Source: Paracyclopina nana
Taxonomy: Eukaryota; Arthropoda; Copepoda; Cyclopoida; Cyclopettidae
Direction of reading: 5' to 3'
Assembly (NCBI GenBank): GCA_019096065.1
Contig: JAGUCH010000007.1
Span: 146,501-210,500 of the forward strand
DNA length: 64,000 nucleotides
Made by a program: the position numbers and the translations under genes. How positions within the stretch are numbered: the stretch's first letter is position 1; every line of letters starts with the position of its first letter. The notes under the pieces were generated by a model. That model searched no databases and was not told the DNA's origin. It saw only the letters and a program-made list of their open reading frames with translations. Shown here in pieces: positions 22,362 through 32,473 of this stretch.

Positions 22362-24011
22362 CTAGCTTGAGCGTTGCTTTGAGAAAATGCTCTTGAACAA
22401 TTTCATGCAAGCCTCCTGATCCAAATAGGAGAAGGCTTCAGTTTCAACATTGTTACCCTTGTTTTTGACCAGATAATGTAGGCAGGCTGTTTCCAATCTT
22501 TTGGCTTTATATTTGAGTGATAAAACGTAGAGCAAGGCTACAGTGTCCTCTGTAATTGCTTTCATCAAAAGCAGTTCACATTTCTCCTTCAGTTCAGGTT
22601 GAAGGTAGGAACGAGCTAAGTACCATAGCTCAAAGATGTCCTCTTCCGATTCCAATTCAACCTCGTCAGTGTACAGGTAGTAAAGGAAGGCTTTGTAGAC
22701 AGTGTAGGACACATCACGGATCTGTATTGGCTGGTCTTTGGTGGTACCTTGCAAACCTTCCTTGGTTCGGAAGTGCTCACTTCGGATCATGAGTACCTCT
22801 CTGAATGCGTACAGTTTTTGTCCATCAACTTCAAAAGTGACATTTGACATTTCCTTGTTGTTGAATGCCCATTTGAAATGAGCCTTAAAAGAGTTGGCAC
22901 TGAAAGTTATCTCACCAGGGTAGGCATTGCATTTTGAGTGGAGCAGAAAAGCCTCTGGGATGCTCATGCACTCGGTTCTCTTGGGTCTATTGACTTTGCC
23001 GTCCCTGGTATCTCCCCAAATGTAGCAAGTCTTGGTTAATTGGCTGATGGCAGCTGATAAGTTTGAGTGATGAAATGCAGCTATGTCATAGAATGGGCCT
23101 TCCTCTTCAGCAATCCTCTTTGGTAAACTAGACTGTTCAAAAGTTCCATTTCCCAATTGACCATCACTATTCTCCCCCCAAGAATAAATGTGCCCAGACT
23201 CTGATAAGTCCAATACATATGTCATACCACATGCAATTTTTGTGTTAGCTAGTCCTCCTAATTTCTCCACATGGCATGGAGTGGGCTCAAATCCTTGCCT
23301 ATGCCCAAGACCCAGTTGGCCAAATCGATTACATCCCCACCCTAAGATTTTTCCAGTGTTGAGACGCATCATGGAGAAGCCAAATCCACTAGCCACTTGA
23401 ACTGGACGAGAATGATCGGATGGCAGTTCAAAATTCACCTGTTTGGGAACCAAAGCATCAATGTTGGTGCCATCGCCTATCTGGCCCAAGTCATTGCTTC
23501 CAAAAGCATAAATCTCACCATCTTCAGTGAGAACCAAGCTATGAAAATGCAATTTGTCACTTCTGAAATAAGGCCTTAAAACAAGCAATTACCTATGTTT
23601 TTCTCCACATTCAATTGAATTGATTCTTTTGCCTTTGAGCGATTCAATCAAAGTTGGAATCAAATTCTCGACTGTGCTGTTGTTTCCCAGTTGACCATTG
23701 CTATTTCCACCCCAAGAAAACAATTTTCCATCCTTGGAAACTGCTAAAACATGACCTAATCCAAAGCTGAAGGTAACAACTTCCTTGTTGCAGAGTGCAT
23801 CAACTCTCCTGGGCTCAGTCGAAGGCTCTTTGTCACCAACTCCATGCTGACCATGTTTATTTTCACCGATTGCGTAAACCTTATCATCAAATGTAATGAA
23901 TAAGGCATTTTTTCCATTGTGACTGAATGAAACCAGCTTGATTGTGGCAAGGAATTCCTTATCTACAGGCTTGAAAATGTCAAAATCTTTCAAGTCCTTA
24001 GGATCCTTCAT
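22362..24011 (-). CDS. RCC1 repeat and BTB domain protein (RCBTB1/2-like)
   Basis: Exons 24011-23593 and 23562-22362 give about 539 residues, close to the 530-550 of vertebrate RCBTB1/2. Residues about 35-330 form RCC1 propeller blades, each with the G-Q-L/H-G-x-G core: GENKHGQHGVGD, GGNSNGQLGNNS, GSNDLGQIGDGT, GCNRFGQLGLGH and GENSDGQLGNGT. A BTB domain starts near residue 365 (NNKEMSNVTFEVDGQKLYAF) and is followed by a helical BACK-like end (YLQPELKEKCELLLM). Such proteins are thought to act as substrate receptors for CUL3 ubiquitin ligases. Here the substrate is unknown. Confidence 0.88.
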
Positions 24012-24169
24012 TGTGTTTCCACAATTTTTGAAGCCTTATCTCCTCGATAGCGGGCAAAAATCTGATGCAAAACTTCTGCAGTCTAAAGGTTTATAAAGCC
24101 ATCAAAGGCCATCAAATATTGACACAAAAAAATCAGAGCAAATAAAGAATCAATTATAGAGACTGTTAG

Positions 24170-25192
24170 CTAATTGACATGAAGGTAATCTATGACATCA
24201 TAGGATAAAGACAAGGCTGAAAATCCCAAGAAGAGGCCAAGGTTGCCACCAAGGCTTGCCACCAGGCCTTCCAGGTCATGAATGAGGTAATTTTCCTCCT
24301 CTTGAACTTGCATTGCCCTGTAGGTGAATGCCAAGGAGTAGAAATCCGGAATGGAGATATTTGCATTGAAGAGTCCATCTTTGGTGGCAGCAAAATGAAA
24401 AGTTGAAGCTTGAGCTTCATACTTTATCCTAAGACAATGCTGGAGACAATCTGAGGAATCCGTCATCAAATCCACCAGTTTATCATAACTTTCTTTGAGG
24501 TCATCAATGTTGAACCTGTTGAAGTTGTCCACGCTCAAATCAGCTTCCACTTTTGGAGTGTTGACAAAATTCATCCAATCTTCATTTTTGCTGGCTTTTT
24601 CATCAAAAATGCACTGTGTATAATTGGTCAAGGTGGCCAAATCATCACACTCAGTGATGGCCTTGAAGGTTTTCTTAGATAGCTCAATGAGTGTTGCAGT
24701 GTATCCATTATCGAGACTTGTGTCAATTTCAAATTTTTCCACTGGAGCAAATGGAGTGATGATGCCCAATTGCAGCCAAAATTCAGATCCTTGATCATGA
24801 ATGAAGACTTTCAGCTTTTGATCCGGATTCAACTTGATGTAGACTTCATCGGTGTACTTTGCCAAGGAGATTGGCTTGAAAGTGTAGCATTTTCCAAGGT
24901 TGGGTGACAAGATGGGTGCCAGAGTCCAGGAATCCTGGAGATGGGACGTGTCAGCCAAAAAGTCTTCCGGATTGAGGAAGTAACGGTTTTCCTTCCCCTT
25001 AAAAAGAAAAGATTTGGAATGGCAAATGGTGACTGAGGGCAACTCCAATTGGTCATGGTCAGCAATTTTCAATTTGACACCAAGCTCACTATTGTAGAAA
25101 TCCTGGATGTTTTTAAATGAGTAGTAAATGAAGCAAGCTGAATACAAAAGGAAAACTCCAACTCTTAAGACCTTAACAAAGCCCATTTTCAT
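24170..25192 (-). CDS. DEG/ENaC (pickpocket-like) sodium channel subunit 2
   Basis: Intronless, 340 residues. TM1 at about residues 8-26 (VLRVGVFLLYSACFIYYSF), then LELPSVTICHSKSFLF, the family's conserved segment after TM1. The extracellular domain has only a few cysteines (TNYTQCIFDE, SSDCLQHCL), and the end GLVASLGGNLGLFLGFSALSL is the pre-TM2/TM2 region with a G-F-S filter. At 340 residues it is much shorter than typical members, with a reduced ectodomain. It is only distantly similar to the copy at 2005-3382, and being intronless it may be a retrocopy. The 23-kb LTR element inserted 224 bp upstream of its start codon, so its promoter may have been displaced. Confidence 0.85.
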   Translation of the reverse strand: MKMGFVKVLRVGVFLLYSACFIYYSFKNIQDFYNSELGVKLKIADHDQLELPSVTICHSKSFLFKGKENRYFLNPEDFLADTSHLQDSWTLAPILSPNLGKCYTFKPISLAKYTDEVYIKLNPDQKLKVFIHDQGSEFWLQLGIITPFAPVEKFEIDTSLDNGYTATLIELSKKTFKAITECDDLATLTNYTQCIFDEKASKNEDWMNFVNTPKVEADLSVDNFNRFNIDDLKESYDKLVDLMTDSSDCLQHCLRIKYEAQASTFHFAATKDGLFNANISIPDFYSLAFTYRAMQVQEEENYLIHDLEGLVASLGGNLGLFLGFSALSLSYDVIDYLHVN

Positions 25193-25415
25193 TCTTTGAA
25201 AGTCTAAACTAGACTAAGTTACTTTCCAAGTTTTCCTGAAAATTAATACTGAAGGCAATTTCTTGAAAAAAAAATGTAAGACTATTTTTCACCCTTTTGC
25301 CATGCTTATTATCTTTTAATTGAAAACTATAAATTATCCAGTTGATTCTTTTTAGGAATCTTCACCCATTGTGAAAATCGAATCCAGTTTAGAGCCAAAA
25401 AAGGATTTACACCCA
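25193..25415. other. 5' flank of DEG/ENaC gene 2, cut by the LTR element
   Basis: AT-rich upstream sequence of the minus-strand channel gene. It ends at the left target duplication. Confidence 0.4.
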
Positions 25416-25422
25416 TAAATGG
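25416..25422. repeat. Target-site duplication, left copy
   Basis: TAAATGG here is identical to 48601-48607 just outside the other LTR. Confidence 0.85.
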
Positions 25423-26344
25423 TGTGCGACGGTCACACCCTCTGAAGCCTAGGATGGTTAGCATCGGCTTCATGGTCGCGGTACCGTTCGCAGCCTCCGG
25501 GTGCTGGCCGGATGTCTACCCGCCTTGGACCCAAAGCCGCAGCCTCGGTGCTCCAACTCCGGCGAGATACATCACATGGCAAGCTTCAGTGCTGTAGACC
25601 TGTGATTGGGCCTCCTACCCACGTCCTCAACGGCCTCAACAGCCTCAGACGAGGATGCATAACTGCCCAGGAAACCTCTATACAAGTTATGGTCGAACAA
25701 AGTCAAACAAGGTTGTCTTATTCACTCAGCTTTTAACACCACACAAATTAATGGCAGCAAATACAAAGAAATAAGTACTGCAGTAAATATTCTTGTGGCC
25801 ATCTTCTTCATGCCTCAGCACACTTTGGAGAACTTTGGTGGGACAATAGCAGGGCAGAGCTCACTCAATGGGCCATGTGCACTTGGTCCATGTCTTGTTT
25901 CTCTGAAGTCCCCCATCGAACTCCCCGAGTCTTCTCCTTCTTCTCCACTTGATGCATCGCAGCAAGTTCCATCAGCTTCCATCTGCTTCTCTCCGTTATC
26001 ATGCAGCTGCAGGTCCTCTCTATGTGGCAGCTAGCAACTCCTCCACACAATAGCTAGCAACTTCTCCACTCAAGGTCAGGTGAATTGCCATAGGTGAGGC
26101 TCAATGCATAGGTAGTAGCAGCAGCAGCAGCAACAATCAGAGAGTTGGAGGAGATGAAAAGGTGTTTTTAAGAAAGGAGGTTTTGTGATTTTGAGGTGGT
26201 GATGTAGCGGTGAATGGGCAACCTTCCGGACTTCTGGCGGCTCCACGGGCTCCACGGTTTCCACAGGTTCCACTGGAGGGGTCCAATCAAGTCCTATTCT
26301 GGTCGTAACGTGCACCAGAGACATGATGTACTTATTGCCCATCA
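25423..26344 (-). repeat. 3' LTR (left copy)
   Basis: 922 bp, TG...CA ends; I saw no difference from 47679-48600. On the minus strand it starts TGATGGGCAATAAG, directly after the polypurine tract. It includes a short AGC/CAG run near 26111. Small open frames inside are shared with the other LTR and not called. Confidence 0.95.
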
Positions 26345-26359
26345 TTCCCCGGCCCTAAC
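26345..26359 (-). other. Polypurine tract candidate
   Basis: On the minus strand GTTAGGGCCGGGGAA abuts the first base of the 3' LTR, the position where second-strand synthesis is primed. It is interrupted by CC. Confidence 0.6.
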
Positions 26360-26447
26360 TTTTTCAGCTTTTGAAATAGTTTTAAGCTCTAAAAGTATAA
26401 AAAAGGTGTCATTGATCGCTTACATCACATTAATGTTGATACAGTTA

Positions 26448-28334
26448 TTATACTAACGTCGCGCCTCCCAGGCCACCCATTCGCACAGTAAGGCGCTGAT
26501 TTTGATCAGCATCTTTCTTGCGATCTCCTCTATTGTAACGAAGCCGTGAGCGGGACGTATTAGGTCTCACATAGCCTCCATCATCATAACATCGGCTGCA
26601 TACTCGCCGCCTTTTCCAAATCAATATGCCCATACACGTGAATCCTAGTGCTGCAGACAATAGGCTCACCGTCAGGATTATTTCCCAATTATTGAATAAA
26701 CCTCCAAGTTCATCTTCAGGGAATTTTGTAAAGAACTTCACCATATCACTTTCCCAAGGAGAGTCCTCGTATCCAGTACTTTGAGTTCCAAGGGAAACCT
26801 TACAATTGCTAAGGATCTGATAGGATCCTGGTTCCAATACCATCGAGTTCTTGAAGTCATTTAAACAAGTCCTATTAATCATTGCACTTGAGACCAAATT
26901 TAAGAACCCTTTATAATTAGCACATCCCACATCAGTGAGCGTGTTAGTTTTAAGTGGCTCTAATTCACAGGCGTCAAAAGGGTCACCCAGAGCTAGCCCT
27001 AAAAGTACTTTAGCACAGTGTTGGCCCCCTTCTGTCAAGTCAAAGTCCTTGTTTTCACACACAGTTAAATTATGGTCATGAACGAAGCAATCACTATAGA
27101 TGGGTATTTCTCGAGACACAAACACTAGATCATTTCGGCGGGTCAAATACCTATCATGCAGTAAGAATCCGTTTTTGCTTCGTGACACAATATGATATGT
27201 GACCTCAGGGGTAGGGTCCATTTCTTTATACTTAACTATTCCCTGAGTGACAAAGTCTCCACTCTGCTCAGTGTTCGCCAAAGGTTCATAAACATTAGTA
27301 ATAGTGGCCGCATTTCTGTCACTATTATGCGCCAGAGTTGGTATGCTGAACCGTGTGCCTGCCTGTCCAAAATTTCTGGCAAATTGCACAACTGTGTCAG
27401 CATATGACAATACTTGCTGCAGATCATTTGGTATTAATCCAGACTTCAAAAAGACCTTGCTAAAACCTTTCAATAGTCGAAAGGCCAAAGAAACTTTCGG
27501 TGGTACTCTCAGTGGAGTGGTATTTGCTATCATGCCATCGGTGAATTTTGTCGATTTACCTGATTCTGCTAGGGCCATCACGGCGTTGTAGGCTTTTTCA
27601 AGGAAGCTTTTCCTCCCAGACAATTCAGATTTGACAAAGTCCTTATGGGTGATGACAAAGTCATTTTGGACACATATTGTTGCCTTCCCATCACTGTGTG
27701 GTGCATGGGCTTTAACTGACGTCATGGTCCTCGGCCCTTGTCCCACAGTGAAATACCCCGTGATACACGGGTAACCTGCAATTATCTCATCATCCGGTTT
27801 TTTCTCATACCCCACTTGAGGAAATGTGGTTTTCCCATCCAAGGACATAGGTACCTCATTGACGATCCGAAACTTTACACATAAAGTTACCTTAGTGGCA
27901 AGAGGGCTTTCCTTTGCCGTATAACGTAATAGTTCTAGAAAAACGTCCATGTCTTCATAAGTTTTAGGGGCAAATGGTACAAACCCTTGACGTTTGGAAC
28001 AAGCTTTGTCGATGGTGTTAGGGGTACTCTCTTCGCCAACTGCCAACATATTCCCAATATGGACCAAGTCCTCCTTGTCCTTAACTTCTTTTACCACGGT
28101 GTCAATATTATTCAGGACGCCAATTGTTGATTGCAAAAGGCCACTGTAATCCTTCGTATCTAACACCATAGCCTTTTTCACCATTCTAGGATGATGGACC
28201 ACTCTAACTGGAACTAGGGCATGTCCGGAATGGCAAAGTGCATCATCCAGTACGAACTGAGTATTTGGGTAGTTGGACAGGCCCCAAGTGCCAGACCCCA
28301 AAAGGGTGAGTGTGAAGACCAATTCAAACGACAT
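26448..28334 (-). CDS. Envelope-like type I membrane glycoprotein of the LTR element
   Basis: One uninterrupted frame of 628 residues, the last sense gene before the 3' LTR, where retroviral env genes sit. Residues 1-18 are a hydrophobic signal peptide. A large ectodomain follows with about a dozen cysteines and several N-x-S/T sites (NTT, NLT, NRT). A single hydrophobic anchor lies near residues 555-578 (ILTVSLLSAALGFTCMGILI), then a basic cytoplasmic tail. I recognise no specific fusion-protein family and see no strong furin site. The name rests on position and topology, not homology. The frame shows no breaks. It may allow cell-to-cell spread, but that is inference. Confidence 0.7.
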   Translation of the reverse strand: MSFELVFTLTLLGSGTWGLSNYPNTQFVLDDALCHSGHALVPVRVVHHPRMVKKAMVLDTKDYSGLLQSTIGVLNNIDTVVKEVKDKEDLVHIGNMLAVGEESTPNTIDKACSKRQGFVPFAPKTYEDMDVFLELLRYTAKESPLATKVTLCVKFRIVNEVPMSLDGKTTFPQVGYEKKPDDEIIAGYPCITGYFTVGQGPRTMTSVKAHAPHSDGKATICVQNDFVITHKDFVKSELSGRKSFLEKAYNAVMALAESGKSTKFTDGMIANTTPLRVPPKVSLAFRLLKGFSKVFLKSGLIPNDLQQVLSYADTVVQFARNFGQAGTRFSIPTLAHNSDRNAATITNVYEPLANTEQSGDFVTQGIVKYKEMDPTPEVTYHIVSRSKNGFLLHDRYLTRRNDLVFVSREIPIYSDCFVHDHNLTVCENKDFDLTEGGQHCAKVLLGLALGDPFDACELEPLKTNTLTDVGCANYKGFLNLVSSAMINRTCLNDFKNSMVLEPGSYQILSNCKVSLGTQSTGYEDSPWESDMVKFFTKFPEDELGGLFNNWEIILTVSLLSAALGFTCMGILIWKRRRVCSRCYDDGGYVRPNTSRSRLRYNRGDRKKDADQNQRLTVRMGGLGGATLV

Positions 28335-28573
28335 CTTACCAGCACAAATTCTGATCAGAAACTATTTGGGCCCCAAGACCGCTAACTTTCCTTATAAACC
28401 CAGACAAGTATGGGCACGCCACCTTACTATGTCTAGACACTCTTTGCTTTTTTTCCATTGGTTTTTTATTATCATAGCATGTCGACATGTATGGTAAAAG
28501 GTTAAGAGTATTGGCCCACAACCAAGTATTTTATCAATATGTACAATTCGATTCTGAAGGGTAATTTCATTTT

Positions 28574-28714
28574 TTAGAACTGCCCGACAAATCCATTAAT
28601 CGCCTCAGTGAATACCTTGATGTCGCTGGGGGTCATTTCCTCCATTTTAGCCTGAAGGAGATAGTTCACACGCTCCTTATTCTTATCGACTTTGGAGCGC
28701 TTAGCGTGCAACAT
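28574..28714 (-). CDS. Small overlapping frame at the end of the uncharacterised element gene
   Basis: A 46-codon frame from ATG at 28714 to TAA at 28576-28574, overlapping the last 49 bp of the 427-residue gene in another frame. The peptide is charged and helix-like (KNKERVNYLLQAKMEEMTPS), more protein-like than the last 16 residues of the longer frame. It may be reached by frameshift, by splicing, or be a separate small protein. Confidence 0.4.
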   Translation of the reverse strand: MLHAKRSKVDKNKERVNYLLQAKMEEMTPSDIKVFTEAINGFVGQF

Positions 28715-29949
28715 GTCTGGTCCATTCGTTCCTGCGCCAAAGGGCGCCCACGCGCTACATCGGCGTACAGTCTAGGTCCTCGCCTTGGTTTTTGTTGCCA
28801 AGACTTCTCCACAAACGCGGCTAGTTTTTGGGGCCTGGCCCCGGCTGTGTACCTCACGCATTGCGGATATGTTCCAATGGCTCGATCGACAAACTGGGCT
28901 ACCATGGTAGGCAGGAGTGCGGTCATATCGATCTTCACGTCCAATTTTCGTGGTGCTTGGGCCACGCCATTGTTAAGGCAGGACGGCGGTCCCACATACA
29001 GTTGCAAGTAAGGCGACGTCAAATCATGGAACATCCGCGGATCCCAAAATGATGAGTCCAATGTTGGCATGATCTGAATGCAGCCTCGCTTGGTATAATG
29101 TTTGGAGACTACTACAGGGAGTTGAGCTCCACCCTGTCCACGGATTCCATGAACATAATACCCAACAGCTGTTGGGCTCTGGACGGCAGACCAACTCCTG
29201 ACATTGGCCAACTTATGGACATTCTCGTCATATTCCATCTTGTCAGGCAAATTGTAGACTGGTAGATTGTCTAGCATCGGAAATATAACAAGAAAATCGG
29301 GAATCTCCCCTCCTTTACTCACTGGCTCGATAATCAATTCAATGCAGTCAAAGTTTTTCACCTTCAATGGCCTACGAGGCTCGGTCCGTTCATAGGGTTC
29401 TCCATTTATCCTAATCGTTAGGTCAAAAGGCACCTCCTTTCCAACAGTCATGACCTCTTTCGTAGCTATCTTCAACAGGCTTGCATCATAATGCTGCTGT
29501 ATAGTAGCTCTGGTCCGGCTCGCCTCCCTCGCATAGGCCTGTAGACCCTCCATGTGGGGAGGCCTGATCAAATCCTCAAATGGCAATGGGTACCCCAAAC
29601 TGGAGGATACCCTTTCCAATGGGACCTCGAGGGGTTCCTCTTGGTCCTGGTGCCTAGTCGTCTGATTCTGGGCTTGGTTCTCAATATTGACAGCAGGCAT
29701 GTTGCGATCCATAACTGGCTCATCATCCTTTAGGAGCTCACTAACCTCTTGTTCGTTGAACTTTCCAGTCTTATCAGTCTCCATCATAGAGACCAATGCA
29801 GATTCTCCTTCCATGGATTCGGTGATCAGAGACATCCTTAGATTATCGAGGCTATTCAAGCTATCGCTCATTTCCAGACTGTTGCTGTAAGGCCGTAACC
29901 TGCCCTTTTTATACGCATCTTTACAGGTATGCCCCACACTCTCGGGCAT
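28666..29949 (-). CDS. Uncharacterised element protein upstream of the envelope-like gene
   Basis: 427 codons on the sense strand of the element. The first 140 residues are Ser/Glu/Gln-rich and look disordered. Residues about 150-380 look folded, with beta-type segments such as PFDLTIRINGEPYERTEP, CIELIIEPVSKGGEIPDFLV and KLDVKIDMTALLPTMV. The end is basic (QQKPRRGPRLYADVARGR). No transmembrane segment. I recognise no family; a structural or nucleic-acid-binding protein is possible but not shown. A second frame overlaps its end and continues another 90 bp, so the true C terminus may differ. The gap to the envelope-like gene is about 240 bp. Confidence 0.65.
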   Translation of the reverse strand: MPESVGHTCKDAYKKGRLRPYSNSLEMSDSLNSLDNLRMSLITESMEGESALVSMMETDKTGKFNEQEVSELLKDDEPVMDRNMPAVNIENQAQNQTTRHQDQEEPLEVPLERVSSSLGYPLPFEDLIRPPHMEGLQAYAREASRTRATIQQHYDASLLKIATKEVMTVGKEVPFDLTIRINGEPYERTEPRRPLKVKNFDCIELIIEPVSKGGEIPDFLVIFPMLDNLPVYNLPDKMEYDENVHKLANVRSWSAVQSPTAVGYYVHGIRGQGGAQLPVVVSKHYTKRGCIQIMPTLDSSFWDPRMFHDLTSPYLQLYVGPPSCLNNGVAQAPRKLDVKIDMTALLPTMVAQFVDRAIGTYPQCVRYTAGARPQKLAAFVEKSWQQKPRRGPRLYADVARGRPLAQERMDQTCCTLSAPKSIRIRSV

Positions 29950-30235
29950 TTAAATGCGTGGGTTGTCCCTTTTAAAAAACCCAAGGTCATTTTTTGTCTA
30001 GGTAAAAAAGAACAGGGTAACAGGACTTATACCACTTCCTTATAAGATGGGCGCGTGCGCGCACGCTCCTCGTCGGGTTGCACGGACATTTTTGACTTCC
30101 TAGGTCGTGAAACGTAGCGAGGGTGCAACAGGCAGTTGCAACTCTCAGCTTTCACTTAATGTTGATCATTCTCCCATCGGACTTCGTCCAAGCTGGTCAC
30201 TTTTCTAGAGATATTCCAATCCCAATCAAATCGCG
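29950..30235. promoter_or_regulatory. Divergent region between sense and antisense gene sets of the element
   Basis: 286 bp between the start codons of the minus-strand gene at 29949 and the plus-strand gene at 30236. It contains a GC-rich near-palindrome (GGGCGCGTGCGCGCACGC) at about 30048-30065. Its position makes a bidirectional promoter plausible; no clear TATA box seen on the plus strand. Confidence 0.4.
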
Positions 30236-31287
30236 ATGGTCATTTTAGCCTGGGTTTCTCTAACTCCAGAGGGCAGCTCTACAGAGGCTCCCACTGAGGT
30301 TCCAATCCAGCCATCAACGGTGGATCCTGCGCTAGTGGATTCTCAAACCACGGGCCCAGTAGGTCCTACTGTTGCTATTCCTGAGAGTGGCATTTCTGAA
30401 GCCGAGGGTGGACCTGGATTTGGTCCAGCTCCTGTCGACCCCTTTGAAGTGGAGGTGTTTGACCCCCGAGATTTAATGCCAGCGGTACCAAATGGTTATC
30501 GTCCCATTGCCCCTCAGAGGGACTGGATCGAGGAAATTTTCAATTACCACCGATACGGTGTAATGGGATGGATCGGTCTTGGAGCGTCCATTGGGATGGC
30601 TTTGGTAAGTTCAACCTTATAGCTGGTTTTGCAACTATGGCCAAACTTTTATTTACCACCTTCTTTCTTACAGATTTTGCTTGGCATGTTGGTGTACTTC
30701 TGCGTGTGGACGTCACGATGGTGCCGAAGGTTCGTGGCCACGTTTCGAGCTATTCGTACGGAGTCATCGACTGCAAGTGGAGCCATGCAAATGCTTCCAA
30801 CAAAGGCCCCATCAGAGCATGCAGCGGTATTTCACTGCTGTACCCCAGAGGTCCGAGCTTTGCCACCAGCCCCGATTATGCGTGACCCTGATGTCCATTC
30901 GCTCCAAATGGCAATGGCTGCCATGGACCCCTATGGAACACTACGCCGGAATCCCAGCATCATGTCCGGGCTGGCCCACATCTATGACGTCCCTAATCCC
31001 AAGGGCTGGGTAAGGACCTATCAATTTATGAACTGTAAACAGGTTGCTCATGTACTCTTTTTCATGCACCTTTTCAGGTACCTGTTACTGAAGGGTGCGG
31101 ACCGCGGACTTTGAAGAGACGATCTCGCCGGGCTCGAGCCCGAGATAACCGTCGCTTGGATTCGGCAGCGGAGTCCATTCTGGACAAGGACGAGATCACT
31201 GAGGCTGAACCTCTCTCAATCGCAGATGAGGACCAGGATTCCGCCGGGTCAAAGGCTTCCCAGGACGTGAACAGCGATGCCAACTAA
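30236..31287 (+). CDS. Antisense spliced gene 1 of the element: single-pass membrane protein
   Basis: Exons 30236-30604, 30674-31009 and 31078-31287 join in phase 0 with perfect GT-AG sites (69- and 68-bp introns), giving 304 residues. Residues 1-110 are rich in Pro, Thr, Glu and Val. One transmembrane helix at about 113-135 is built across the first splice junction (WIGLGASIGMAL | ILLGMLVYFCVW). The rest is a tail of about 170 residues with an arginine-rich stretch (LKRRSRRARARDNRR) and an acidic end. AATAAA at 31588-31593. The gene runs opposite to the retroelement's transcript, which explains how introns survive copying through RNA. No family recognised. An accessory or envelope-associated role is conceivable but unproven. 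Confidence 0.75.
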
Positions 31288-31768
31288 GGATCGCCACAGA
31301 CTTAAAGACGAAGAACGCTTTCTGTTCGCATGTATTTAAGCGCGTTTTCTGTAACTTTTCGCACTTTGTACTTTCATCGCGTTGCAACTTTCTCACTTGA
31401 TAACTCGCACTTTTCCGCAGTCTTCGCGGACTTTTCCACTTTTTCAAGGACTCGCAGACTTTTCGAGGCCTCGTAGACTTTTTTAAAGCCGGCTTTTTGC
31501 ATTTGCACTCGTCTTGTTTTTATTTTGATCTCAAAGCTTCCAATATACTCGAGTATATACTATAGTACTTGTATTCTATATATATGTAATAAAGAATTCG
31601 AATTCAAGTGGGGTAGCAGGTATTAGCGAAGCCGTTACCTTCATCTGACAGCGCTCCCAGACTTTACGTAGAAGCGCGTAATAAAAAGAGGCTTTTTTAC
31701 ACGAAATTTGGCCGATTTCAGACCGGATTTTTCTGGTAGCGCGCCTTGTTTACTAAAAAGTCCAAAAC

Positions 31769-32304
31769 ATGGCGGGCTTCCTACACGGCTTGTTCGTAAG
31801 TTTTTATTTCGATTAAAATCCGGTGAATCCTTTCGTTAAACTGTATCTTTTTCATTGGGAATGCAGAATCCTTCTACAACAACGGTGGCGCCAGCCACCG
31901 AGGCTCCCGTAGGGGCGCCCCCCGCGGCCGAGTCCGCGGCGGGGTGGCCCCAGCCACCTGCGGCCCCGCCCGCAGCCCCCATGGGCCACGAGGAGTGCCC
32001 TCCCTGCCCCGTTCAGGGCTTCGTAAGTGCATTATTCGTTATCTATTTGGTCAAAGCTCGACTTTTTCTCGTATTACAGGCCGAAGAGATCCTCTAGGGC
32101 GTGGCCCTGAACGTGGCAGGGGCCGCGGCCTATTATTTGGTGGCCCTCCCTGCCCTCGCCTGGGTCCACCGGGCAAAACCCCGGGGCCTCTACCGGCTAG
32201 TCAGCCGGGTTTGGGCCGAGCCGGAGGACCTCCCCCGGGTTTCGGCCTGGGTCCTCCGCTGCATGGGCGTGGCGGAGGCGGACCCCCTCGAAGGAGTCGT
32301 CTAG
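31769..32304 (+). CDS. Antisense spliced gene 2 of the element: small GC-rich membrane protein
   Basis: Exons 31769-31795, 31867-32022 and 32098-32304 give about 129 residues. The start MAGFLHGLF is followed by a Pro/Ala-rich segment and a CPPCP motif, then a hydrophobic helix (GVALNVAGAAAYYLVALPAL) and a basic tail. I place the second acceptor at CTCTAG before 32098. An alternative acceptor at 32080 would meet that same TAG as a stop. A GTAAGT donor overlaps the stop codon at 32304; splicing there would still end the protein at the same residue. AATAAA at 32468-32473. Exons 2-3 and the following exon-like block are strikingly GC-rich compared with the rest of the element. Layout (Pro-rich segment, one helix, basic tail) echoes antisense gene 1. 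Confidence 0.6.
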
Positions 32305-32473
32305 TAAGTCTAACTTATTCACTTAAGCCATCACAGCTTCACTATATTCATCTTGTCTTTTACAGAACTCGTCGTGTTCCCGGTAGGCCACCGCACCGGC
32401 CAGGGCTGGCCCCAACGTGGCCCAAGGCCAGCCCGCCCCCCTCGCCTGGAGGCCTCCCTTACGGGACAATAAA

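Noticed and set aside
25512-26345. Open frames of 61-98 codons repeated in both LTRs
   Set aside because: They are identical only because the LTRs are; composition and overlap on both strands show no coding character.
32095-32097. In-frame TAG in antisense gene 2 suggesting readthrough
   Set aside because: The TAG is best read as the end of the intron (CTCTAG|GGC), which keeps the frame without any stop.
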